From: Bolinopsis microptera
Lineage: Eukaryota; Ctenophora; Tentaculata; Lobata; Bolinopsidae
Direction of reading: 5' to 3'
Length of the DNA: 64,000 nucleotides
Assembly (NCBI RefSeq): GCF_026151205.1
Contig: NC_087082.1
Span: 16,585,401 to 16,649,400, forward strand
In this document: one piece after another, positions 30,041-40,953 of the stretch
Layout: every line of letters begins with the position of its first letter
Numbering within the stretch: the first letter of the stretch is position 1
The notes under the pieces: generated by a model
The model's input: only the letters and a program-made list of their open reading frames with translations
Database searches by the model: none
What the model was told of the DNA's origin: nothing
Made by a program: the position numbers and the translations under genes

Positions 30041-33000
30041 TTAGGTGATATATCTCTTGTTATCAATGGCAGAAAGTGCACATTTTCTCTGCTTAACAGT
30101 ATACATTGTATGATTATAACTTCTAAGGGTGGTTTGGTTAACCCTCACTTCCTCTCCACCGAACAAAACACTTTTATATTTCTCATGTAATAAGTGACGT
30201 CTAGCTACTTTATGTTTAACCCCTGCTGCGGCCATCTTACCATCAGCTTCATGAACTTTACAGCTATATAATTTACTTCTTAATCCACAAAACTCAGAGG
30301 CAAACTTACCCGCAAATTCATCTTTCATTAAGCCCGGTACTGCCTTGTTAGTTAAATCAAATAGGGGGTGATCAGTAGGGTAATTACTAGTGTCAAAATG
30401 ACTGGCCATATCCTGATAGTCTTTATGCAGATCGGCAGTTTCAACCCAATATAAGAAACTATCTGTATCCGTAAAACATAATTTAATGTTACTATATTTA
30501 ACCTTGAGCACATCGTACCAGAATCTATACATTAACAATTTTGACAAGTCTAAAATAGCTAAATCGGCTTATCTAACACGATAACAGGCTTAACAAGTTC
30601 TAGTCCAACCAGTTTATCAGAGAAAATGCAAAACCTCTTGAATCCAGGTTTACTAGTCTGAAAGCGATGTTGCCTGCCGTTCCGTATCAGTCTGATGTTC
30701 ACTCTAAGCCTCACCGACTCCATACTCTTCCCGAAGAAAGTATTGTTCAGTAGTTTGAAGACAGCTTTACCAAACTCTGAAGTAGACTCCTGTCGTTTTT
30801 TGGTGTTAAATCCAATGTACTTCCTTAACCAATCAGACTGCTTAAATTCTATAACTCTATGAATCTTGGTACAAACACCACCAATTGAAATGTAATACTA
30901 CAATGCTGCTACATGAATCTTATGCTTAATCTTAGGAAAGAGGTTTGGAGCAAGCTTCTTAGAAGGAGCAACGGAGTTTACCCCTCTCCTCTCCATTGCC
31001 TTACGAGTTGCATTTGATACCATACTATCCTGCACCACCAGAGATTCAGGGAATAGAGGTAGATCGTTGAATTTGTCGTGATCCTCGGGTTTCATATCTG
31101 TATCACACTCGACAAAGTAAGCCACGTCACCATTCGGATCCCAAGCCATGATGTCGTCGACGGTGAGAAGTTTACCCGGTTTCTGCCACTTGAAGCCCGA
31201 TATCGGAAGCTTCTGACACATAGCCCATCCGTATAACTTGTTTGCGTCTATATAGGAAAGGTAGCTTTCAGGTTTAGAACAGGGACAAAAGGATTTCGCG
31301 ATTATTTTGGCCAAAAATCGCGATACCGCGATTTTTAACAGACTATACATTAAACTATACATAAAATTTGTCGCAAATAATGGGAAAAATCGCGATTCCG
31401 TACATGCCGCGATTTCCTTTCGTCCCTGGTTTAGAAGGATCAAAGTCTGGAAGATTATGATTGTTAGCCTTAGCATAGCGATGAGTAATGGTGCTAATGC
31501 CACCACGGATAGCCTGCTCGATAAAAGTATACATTTCCTGATCATCCAATAATTCTAGCTCTACCTCAGTATACTTTAATCCTGCATCCCATGTTAGACC
31601 TGGTGCAGTATAATAATGAACAGGATCAAGATCATAAGAATTTATACACTCTATCCTATACTGTTGTAGCACTGAATCGAGGAGTAGGACATCAGAGGCT
31701 ATGTAGAGATATACCAGATCCTTGAGACTCTCCAAACCAAACACCTTCCAGACTTTCTGCACATGAGCATAGTCCTCCTCCGAGCAGGGTTCATCGTTCA
31801 GGTCATTGTAGAAAGCCGTAATGGGAGGTAGTTCAGTCTCCTCAAAGGTCTCGAAGGTCTTGAAGTAGGAGTAGGGGTACACCCCTTAGTTTCTCAGGTT
31901 GCACAGAACCAAACTTCTGCTGAAGGAAGTCTTCGACAGGTTTAAAGGCTCCAGGTCCTGACGAATGAAGATTAGACACAAGTTTCTCTAGAGAGGAGTT
32001 GAGGTGAGCACATGAGTCAATGAACCTGAACTTTTTAGTGCTGAATGCTGTATATGTTTCCATAGCCTTGGCGATAACATTGATATCCCAAGGATCATCA
32101 ACACGATCTGCAATACCTCCAATAACCATGTGTGAGTCGTATCCTTTAAGATTGTGAAAGAAAATGGGTAAATACTTTGGTGTTTGACGTTCTAGGTTGC
32201 ATAGTGGATGAGTGTAACCTAAAACTTTGCCAGTGTAGTGACAGTGATCGAGATGTTTATCTTCAATAAGTTTACGTTTGCAAATAACACAATTTGGATA
32301 AGCATTGAGACGATCCATGGTAGCCTGGTCTACCTTCTCCATTGGCTCATTCATCTCCATCCAGGGTCTGAGCCGCTCATACAATAAATCAAGGGCTTCC
32401 AAGAACTCATCGACACATTTTGGTCCATGGAAAATAACTACAGCCTCATCTTCAAACCCAGCTAGGTGACTATTTAGCTTGTACGATACCGTGCAGGGGA
32501 TGTGCTCTGAGATCTTCACTGTAGCTCCGTTTTCGTCTACCTCCCGCGGCACTAGGATACACTCTATGTCAGCGGAGATCGTGAACGGATGTTTTATCGT
32601 CTTCCTCCAACTGTTGAACTTTAACGTGAGCTGCTCCTTTGTCGTCTTCTTCTGCTTTATACTTCCTACTGGATAATCACGCTGTTTAACTTCATCGGGC
32701 ATGATGGTTCGCTGTGCTTGCAATTTAGAACAATCTCTTTCATGATTATCCAAAAGGTCACTTCTTGTGAAACCTCTCAAACATCTAACACAACAAAATT
32801 TTGCATGAGTATTCTTGCTCTGTCCACATAATAGTGCTGAGAGATCCTGTATCCAGACCCAATGGCTCGTCCTGTCGTTCTCCCCCAGCAGAATGTTGAT
32901 GCACGTCTCACTGTTAGGATTCTGACAGAGTCTGATGGGGTAGAATCCCTGGTTAAGCTTGCTCGGTTCTCCCTTCAAAATCGTCCCATCATCCCATCCA

Positions 33001-34888
33001 AAAACATTGATCGAAACGTCGTTCAACTTCTCAACCTTACCAATCTGAAACAAATAGTGGGTGAGTTGTTTAGCTTGCAAAGCCGGCGACATTTGATTCT
33101 AAACTAAACTAGAAAGCCCGGACACAGGTAGGAAGTTAATAGTATTCCTAAAAGTCACTTTTTATCGCGTCAGAAAATATCCGTTATGATTGAAGATGCA
33201 ACTGGTAAAAATTATAACTTACACTGAAAACAATGAAATCACCGCAAAACCGATTAAAATTTCGTTAGCAAATTTTTACATGTGCACGTGCACGTTCAAC
33301 TCCGTTACCTTAGTTTGCAAATAGCTATTTCTCATCTAATTTGAAAATCACTGATAGCACTAATTAAAATTCTCACCTCACTGATTGGAGTAGGGGTGGA
33401 GATACCAGTCATATTTATCTTCACGCTGCTCTTCTGATAGCGACCAACGCGAAGACGGTTATTCCCTCTAGGAAATCCCCGCTGACGTTCGAGAGCTGCA
33501 ACTAGAGCCCATTCCAAGCAGCGATCATCGTTCATGTTCTTGATGTTGAGAAGAGCGTAGGTCTTATGTCTGATGGGTTTAGGCAACTCCATCCAGCTGT
33601 TACCTGCTAACGGGTTATACCTGAAATATAAAACATTAAATTTTTACGAATGAAATATTGTGCCTGTCTGGTTCTAATATACCGTTACAAGGACGAGTTT
33701 AATATAACCAAGAAAAATCAGTTAAGGAAGATAATATAAATCATTAAATTTTGCGAATGAGGTATATCCATGAAATTTCAGTTAAAAGATATATCTGTAA
33801 AAGGGTCAATAATATTTCTTACCTGGTAATGTTAATCGAGACGGAGATTATCTCGTGTACCGCCCATCCACTCCCATCTCTGATGAGCCTGTCTACCCGA
33901 TCACTGATGTTGTTGCTATGGGTCTGGAGAGCTGGAGCAATGAGATCTGTGAGAAGTAATGGTATCATCTCGCTATCAAACGTTCTAGCTACGATGTCTC
34001 CGGTGACCAACTTGCTGAGGGTTACATTCAATTCCAAATTGAACTTTATACCAGTTCCATGATTACATTCAATAATATCAGTCAATCTGGGAAACGATTT
34101 CTTCAAAGCTCCTTGAAAATCGGTACCAATTTTAAGAGGAGGAGATAAAGAGAATTTACGAAATAATCCATCTATGGCCGTGATACTGGTTACCGTCTGG
34201 TCTCCCAAGGAACTCTCTTCAGCTGTCCCACTTGTCTCCACTCTAGGTCTCACGTTCCTGGCTGTCGCGCTACTATCAGGTCTTCTGCAAATCGTCTCAT
34301 GCTCCAATCTAAGCTCCCTACTCTGGAAAACCATACTACATACCTGACATGGGAAAAGATCCCCCTCACATACCAAACGATGAGTTTCCAAATCATCAGG
34401 ATGAGTAAGGCAAACTGTACACCACTTACCCTTACCACACACTTCCAGATGTCTCTTAAAATTCCGAACAAACCACTTCTAACACGCTGGGCACTGATGA
34501 CTCGGATCCTTTATCTCTCCGAGGTTCAAATTATAAGAGGTAGTGTTTATAAAATCGAACACACCTGCATTTCCCGCATCCACCAAGGCAAGCTCTAGTT
34601 GAGCATCAATACTACTCCTAAAGGTATAAGATAATCAATCATCAAGGGACTGGAAACATAGCGGACACCATTCGTGGTATAAACTGTCAAAAGTGCCTTA
34701 ATGGAATAGGTATCCCGAGCACGCCAAATAGCCTTGGAAACCTCCGCAAGGGCATTATCATAATCACCACTTAACTTATAGGTCATAGAAGGACCGTAAT
34801 GCCAGGGACGCTCAGTCATAACGGCCAATAGAGAAACAAACTGACAATCGGTTGTTTCAAGATTCGATAATTCAACCAACGAATTCAA
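30041..34888 (-). pseudogene. Polinton/adinto-like protein-primed DNA polymerase B, broken
   Basis: On the minus strand, an N-terminal region (34888-34595) and C2H2/CxxC zinc fingers (34560-34300) lead into exonuclease motifs (DIEC near 32565, FHNLKGYDSH near 32150, YIASDVLLL near 31690). Polymerase motifs follow: YIDANKLYGWAM near 31250, NNTFFGKSM near 30750 and FTDTDSF near 30460. The type is that of Polinton/adinto-like self-synthesising elements. Two spliceable introns appear (33822-33621 and 33376-33099, both GT-AG and phase-consistent). Lesions: a stop within the zinc-finger region (34480-34482), a shift after 34620, a shift near 31885, a hAT MITE insertion at 31280-31428, a stop at 30898-30900 and a shift near 30570. 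No integrase, ATPase or capsid gene is visible nearby, so this is a lone decayed copy. Confidence 0.87.
31280..31428. mobile_element. 149-bp hAT-type MITE inside PolB
   Basis: Begins CAGGGACAAAAGGATTTCGC and ends with the near inverse (...TTTCGTCCCTG). GTTTAGAA at 31272-31279 and 31429-31436 is an 8-bp duplication fitting the hAT preference nTnnnnAn. The interior holds several AATCGCGAT motifs. It destroys the polymerase frame. Confidence 0.92.
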
Positions 34889-34936
34889 ACGAATAATATG
34901 TAAGCAAATAGTTAATGTTAGCTGTAAAATTCTTGG

Positions 34937-34944
34937 TTTATATA
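34937..34944 (-). promoter_or_regulatory. TATA box upstream of PolB
   Basis: TATATAAA on the minus strand lies 49 nt before the first ATG (34888) of the polymerase N-terminal frame. This spacing supports that start. Confidence 0.45.
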
Positions 34945-34949
34945 GCGAT

Positions 34950-35577
34950 CACTACCTCTATCAGCACTGAATATCCCGTCTCCTAGACATTAGTTAACAA
35001 CCCTGCACGGATGTTAATTGAGATGTTAATTGATATCCCGATCGACTTATCAGACTGCCGGTCATGTCTTCATGTAATTAGTTCCGGGATTAGAGTAAAA
35101 TAATTGACTAGTCATCCTGATGGCTGATTGGCTTGTCAGACTGCCGGTCATATCTTCTTATAATTAGATTCCTGGAACAAAGTGAAACAGTTGATCAGTT
35201 ATCCTGATTGGCTTGTCAGACTGCCGGTCATATCCCCATTTATCGTATGGATCTCATTAAACAACTATAAAACAAAGTTGTCACCCAAAAACCCAGGACC
35301 ATATAACACGGAAATTTTTACCAGGAAAGCCCACCACAACACAAACCTTATTAGGAATATAGTAGCACACAGCTAGGATAGGTCAGGGTTACCACACCCG
35401 GACCTTTTGCACACAATTTCTATGTCAGATTTTCAAATCATCATATTCCATCTATCTAATGGATCCCATTAAACAACTATAAAGCCCGTTTTTTTACAAA
35501 CAATTTCTATGTCATATTTTCGAATCACCCTATTTCAAATCCATTGTGCACAAGCTGTGCGATAGGAGACATAGTCA
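34950..35577. repeat. Diverged internal repeats near the PolB 5' side
   Basis: CTTGTCAGACTGCCGGTCAT recurs at about 35133 and 35213 with a related form near 35047, each followed by a CTT(C/A)..TAATTAG-like stretch. This tandem 80-bp-class repeat could mark the end of the Polinton-like element, but no inverted terminal repeat was identified. Confidence 0.45.
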
Positions 35578-35722
35578 TAATGTAATCTAGTCTACAGATG
35601 TTAAACCCCCCCCCCCCACCCCCTCCCTTATCAATTTTACACATAGCTATTCTGTCAAAATTAGTCTAGCGTAATGATTTGGAAACCCCCCTGATTACGA
35701 AATATGTGAGCGACCCCTATTG
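35578..35722 (+). mobile_element. MITE copy (TTACGTAATATGTGAAC family)
   Basis: Runs from ATGTAATCTAGTCTACAGAT through a C-run and the CTATTCTGTCAAAATTA core to GATTACGAAATATGTGAGCG. Nearly identical to 37010-37146 and related to 8879-9062. The left TIR is missing or truncated at the C-run. Confidence 0.7.
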
Positions 35723-35817
35723 TGAAGTTATATGTACATACTAACATCATAACTTCAAGGAAACGTCTGTGTTCAGAATTATCAATTAGTTGAGCTCCTG
35801 TTTGTCCATTGATGTCC

Positions 35818-36690
35818 TTGCTAAAGACAGTCATGATTCGATACTGTGACCACTATCTCTCTCCCTTGTGTATTATCGATCGCGAGACCTAGGCTAACAA
35901 GCGTACCTTGCTAACGAAGCCATCCAATTCCAAAGCTCCTGAACCAAATATTTTGGTTCAGTTGTCGTATTCCGGTGCAATTGTAATATGACCTAAGTTC
36001 AGTTGTCGTTTTGGGATTTACGCTGATTTGGCACCCAATTAAGCTGACTAGGTGCCCCGTTAACTGCGTGCATGGGAACTAGATTCAATTGGGTTGTCGG
36101 ACACCCTTATTAGTATTACACTATCTACTATTATTACATTATCTGACTTTATTTTAGCGGACATTAATTGGACGCTGGAAGCCCTCGTTTCATTTTAATG
36201 TTCGTTCGAAATTATTTCCTTTCACAAAATGTCCGGTCAAATAACATCCGATAAGGTATGTTCAATGTGTTAGATGCGAATCGATAAAACGGAGTACGAA
36301 ACCGTTCTGATGTATCGTGAACACCCTGTGTATTGTGACGTTATGTACGATATAACTAACAGTAACATTATAAGCTATTATATCCAGGTAGAATGTTGAT
36401 GCGAATCGATAAAACGGAGTACGACGGAGACTTGAAGTCGTCTATTCTCAACCAGCTTGCCTTTGACTTAAGGAATCTCTAATACAAATACACAGGATGG
36501 GGTATGTACAAAATGTTACTTAACAAAAGTTTTACGCATCGGAGAACGGCACCATGAGTGAACGGCACTTTGTCTTTGGCAATAGCTTGTATTTGTGCTA
36601 CAAGTTGTATACAAGTTCAAGTTGAATCTTCAAGTTGTTACAGATGCGATAATGCGTTAGATTGGTTCATGATAATCACTGACGTTGGTT
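35818..36690 (+). repeat. Segmental duplication, copy 1
   Basis: Direct copy of 38756-40180. Shared landmarks include GATTCGATACTGTGACCAC, TTGTCGTATTCCGGTGCAAT and GATAAAACGGAGTACGACGG. Offsets change from about 2.9 kb to 3.5 kb across the copy because copy 2 has an extra 0.5-0.6 kb near 39180-39640. No gene recognised in it. Confidence 0.85.
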
Positions 36691-37009
36691 TGATAATCAC
36701 TGACGTTCACTAACGTTTAATAACGTTCACTACAAAATGACTGAACGTGCGTTCAATACGTCAAAATCCACCGTTCACTACAACTAAGCCTAGTATACTA
36801 AGAAGCTAATATAGTATTCGCCAATCGGCTACACACATATCTGCGCATATGTAGGGACACACGTACTAAAATTAAATTTAATGGAAATAATTACCGGAAT
36901 TTATTATTCACGGACCTTAATGCCATAGACATTATTTTCACGGACATAATTAATCATGTTAATGTCTTCAGCGTGAAAGTAATGTCCGTGGTAATTATGA
37001 CCGATAATG

Positions 37010-37146
37010 TAATCTAGTCTACAGATGTTTAAACCCCCCCCCCCTCCCTTATCAATTTTACACATAGCTATTCTGTCAAAATTACTCTAGCGTAATGATT
37101 TGGAAAACCCCCTCGGCTGATTACGTAATATGTGAACGACCCCTAT
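37010..37146 (+). mobile_element. MITE copy (TTACGTAATATGTGAAC family)
   Basis: Second near-identical copy of 35578-35722, with the right end GATTACGTAATATGTGAACG and the same downstream flank TATTGTGAAGTTATATGTAC. The shared flank suggests that the conserved unit is longer than the MITE itself. Confidence 0.7.
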
Positions 37147-37337
37147 TGTGAAGTTATATGTACATTCTAACATTATAAGTTACTAGTGTAACTCGTGCCT
37201 ACGGCCGGGACTTCACTATCGCAGTTGAAATGCAAAAGTATAAACCCGCCTATTATGTATATTCGAAAACACGCATTACATTGTCGTATGAAAATATGAA
37301 CTCTCTCTTTAGTCCAAACAGATCACAATGAGTGTAT

Positions 37338-38567
37338 ATACCTTATCGGACCTTATTTGGACGGACATTACTTGAACGCTGGAGGCCCTAGCGTTCACCT
37401 TAATGTCCGTTCAAATAAAGTCCGTTCAATTAATGTCCGTCCAAGTTAAAGTCCGTTGAATTTTTTTGAAAATGTTTCCATTTCGAACTTTATGTCCAGA
37501 ATATGACAACTTTTAATTTCATTCAATTTCAATAGCTATCATTAGACTAAACTATATCGTTGAATCAATGGAAACAAGTTATTATACAATTTTAAAGATC
37601 TAAATTGTAAATATCACATTATATGGCATGACCACTATCTTGATCTAAATGTTTTTGCCCATGCAGTTGATCTACGAGGGAAAAACAAAGCAATCACTAC
37701 TTATTCCTAAATATACATTTCCGAAAGACTTTGAGGTTATTTTTAACGAGAAACATTGGGCAAATGAATCCACAACAATAAATTTTATCAAGAACATCAT
37801 AGTGTCGTATCTTAACGACGAAAAGGTTCTCCTTGGTCTGCCGGAGGCACAGACGACTTTTCTAGTATATGATGTTTTCAAGCGTCACTTGACGGAAAAA
37901 GTCAACGAAATTATGGCACTCAACAACATTGTTCATTAGCTAGTCCCCGCCAACATGTCAAACTTGTTTCTCGTTAACGAGAAATATAATATCTAGAGGA
38001 TGTAATTACATCCTCTAGATATTATGGTAAATCGTGTTACCAAGGACATTGTCCGACGTTGTTATAGTTCATATTACTCAGGAGGACAGGAGAGGTAATG
38101 AAACAGATAAGTGCTGGGAAAGCTCCACGTGATGTTAAGGTTAACCTAAAGTTGTCTAAGATAAAAACCACTTCACGCCGAATGGGTGGTAAAAGTTTAC
38201 ACTGAAATGCAGGACCGAGGTAGTTTGATAAAAAAGGTTTCCAAAAAGCGGTTATTACTGATGCTTTAAGCATGGAATATTTAATGCCCTAAAACCCATT
38301 TGATGAAGATGATATGTGATATTAGACAATAACCATGTTGATGTACACATATTTTAACATGTTTACTGATTAAAGGCTGCCTTTCTTACTTACTGTATGA
38401 AAAATATATTGAAAAATAATTTGCTAAAATTTAAAAAACGTAAAAAAAAGATGAAAAAAATTTGGATTTTTGATGGTTTTGATTGCCTTCTAGCGTTCAT
38501 ATTAATGTCCGTTCACAGTTATGTCCGTTCAAGTAATGTCCGTCCAAATAAGGTCCGATAAGGTAGC
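37338..38567 (+). mobile_element. Pogo/Tc1-mariner-type element with 40-bp TIRs and TA duplication
   Basis: CCTTATCGGACCTTATTTGG near 37341 and its inverse ending at about 38565 are perfect for about 40 bp, flanked by TA on both sides. Sub-terminal TTAATGTCCGTTCA repeats occur in both arms. The interior carries a decayed DDE transposase. TIR relics of the same family lie at 36121-36250, 39645-39775 and 41843-41860. Confidence 0.82.
37649..38310 (+). pseudogene. DDE-1 (pogo/jerky-like) transposase relic, C-terminal part
   Basis: The frame 37649-37939 shows the DDE-1 hallmarks PMQLIYEGKTKQSL, the HW(A/S)N segment and LVYDVFKRH, where the second catalytic Asp lies in the VYD motif. After a stop at 37939 matching protein continues out of frame to about 38280 (for example MQDRGSLIKKGFQKAVITDA). 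The N-terminal DNA-binding domain is missing. It cannot encode a working transposase. Confidence 0.75.
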
Positions 38568-38755
38568 TCAAGGTTAGAGCTTGTGTTCCTCCTTCTCTTG
38601 GAGGTAGCTTCACGTTGATTTCTGGTGGGCATGTAGATAACTAGATAAGGCTTCGGTGAGGAGGTTTCGGGTGACTGAGAGGTATTGGTCGGCAGCTTTC
38701 CACTTTAACTTTGTTCTGAACTCTGATTTCTTAGCTACCGGGTTGTTTGGCTCTG

Positions 38756-40180
38756 TTGGTATAAAGGACACGATTCGATACTGTGACCACCATCTCTCTC
38801 CCTTGTGTATTTTCGATTGCGAGATCTGAGCTAACAAGTGTACCTTTTCACGAAGCGAGCCAATGCTCCTCAAGGCTTGAGAACCTCAAGTATCGAGATC
38901 CGACCCAAGTCACGAGATCCGAACCATGACAGACCCTCCTAAAGCATCAGAAGACTCAAGATCTGAGCCAGCTCGCCATAACTAACCTGAAAGTCTGATC
39001 TACAAATATTCTGGTTCAGTTGTCGTATTCCGGTGCAATTGTAATATGACCTAAGTTCAGTTGTCGTTTTGGGATTTACGCTGATTTGGCACCCAATTAA
39101 GCTGACTAGGTGCCCCATTAACTGTGTGGGAACTAGGTTCAGTTGGGTTGTCGGACACCCTTATTACACTATCTACTACTAGTACTACTACTATATACTA
39201 CTACCCGTATTTTGGTAAGGAGGAGTATTCTTGTAGGTTTATAACCTACCAGGACGCGCGCCGAGTTGGACTCGTCGACGGTCCTGGAACAGATATTTTA
39301 AGAGTATCACCCGTTAAGAATATTCTCGATCTGGGAACATTCCAACGGCGAGCCAACATTACATACATTAGTTACATATCATAGCATACAATTTCTTATT
39401 ACACGCAGTAGGGACCTGTGTACAGTTAGCGATAGTCAACTGTTTATCATACAAATTTGATAAAGATTAAGAATGTAAGCTCAGTAAAATGTAATTCATA
39501 TATGCTCTACAAAAATGTTGGTCTACTTCAAAATTATTCGCCGAAAAATTTGGTCACATGAAATTTGGTTTACAACAATTTTAGTCAAAAGTTTGACTAA
39601 ATTTATGGTAGATTATATTTGTCGTTCTTAAGGTATTATTACATTATCGGAATTTATTTGAACGGACATTAATTGGACGCTGGAGGCCCTAGCTTTCATT
39701 TTAACGTTCGTTCAAAATTATATCCGTTCACAAAATATCCGGTCAAATAACGTCCGATAAGGTATGTCCAATGTGTTACTGTTAGATGCGAATCAATAAA
39801 ACGGAGTACGAAACCGTTCCGATGTATCGTGAACACCCTGTGTATTGTGACGTTATGTACGATATAACTAACAGTAACATTATAAGCTATTATATCCAGG
39901 TAGAATGTTGATGCGAATCGATAAAACGGAGTACGACGGAGACTTGAAGTCGTCTATTCTCAACCAGCTTGCCTTTGACTTAAGGAATCTCTAATACAAA
40001 TACACAGGATGGGGTATGTACAAAATGTTACTTAACAAAAGTTTTACGCATCGGAGAACGGCACCATGAGTGAACGGCACTTTGTTTTTGGCAATAGCTT
40101 GTATTTGTACTACAAGTTGTATACAAGTTCAAGTTGCATCTTCAAGTTGTTATAGATGCGATACTGCGTTAGATTGGTTC
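38756..40180 (+). repeat. Segmental duplication, copy 2
   Basis: Direct copy of 35818-36690 (see there), with an additional segment at about 39180-39640. That segment ends with an inverted MITE piece (39518-39640) of the family complete at 44071-44588. Confidence 0.85.
39518..39640 (-). mobile_element. Fragment of the CCTTAAGAACGACAAATTTA MITE
   Basis: Reverse-complement match to the left part of 44071-44588, including TTGACTAAATTTATGGTAGA and TGTCGTTCTTAAGG. Confidence 0.7.
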
Positions 40181-40953
40181 ATAATTTTTCTTGGGCAGCT
40201 ACAGCATTGTCATTTTGATTTATTATATCAGCTCTTTCCTCGATAAGTCGATATTTAATTCATAATTGTCATCGTAAAATAAAGCAACACTTACTGGAGC
40301 AACGTTTTAATTTTTGCAAAACCTCATTTATCTCAGGCAAATTTCGATTTAAATGACTTTAATCTGAGATTCAGATATAGGATAATAAACAAAAGGGTCT
40401 CATAGGGGTCATTAGAGTTGAATATCGGGCCTTACAGCAAGTATCTCATTAGATATCTCACGTACCCATACCTAAGTTACACAGTACACACCCGGTCCTT
40501 AGTTCGGAATTAAATGTCGAAGTAGGATATTTTACGATACATTTTCATCCAAAATCCGCGTTATACAGCGTAAGTGGGATCAGTGGCGTAACGTTGCCTG
40601 TTGGGGGTTTTCATGTTAGGCGGTTTTCATTCCCTCAGCAGTTAATTTAGCATTTCTAGACAATTTATTCGATGTTGTACATTTTATATTGGATTTGAAC
40701 AATCGCAGATAGAATAAAATAAGAAATAGCCATCCACCACTGGTAGAAGGCCTTGTGGGAATTTTCTGCTCGATACGCTATAGACTATAGAGCTATAGGG
40801 ACATCAGATACACCTTCCTAGGAGTTTGAACACTGTGACTGAGCAGAAACCGTTAAAGTTTACTTAATTAAGTATTTAAGTTGAAATACTATGGATTAAA
40901 AATAATGAATTACCCATTTCGATTAGGAAAGTTTTGAAAAACAAGTCGGCGAG
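40181..40953. other. Upstream region of the fucolectin gene
   Basis: No repeat or gene recognised. It should contain the promoter and 5' UTR of the gene starting at 40954. Confidence 0.4.

Noticed and set aside
32479..33107. Plus-strand ORFs opposite the polymerase
   Set aside because: Antisense shadows of conserved PolB exonuclease coding sequence.
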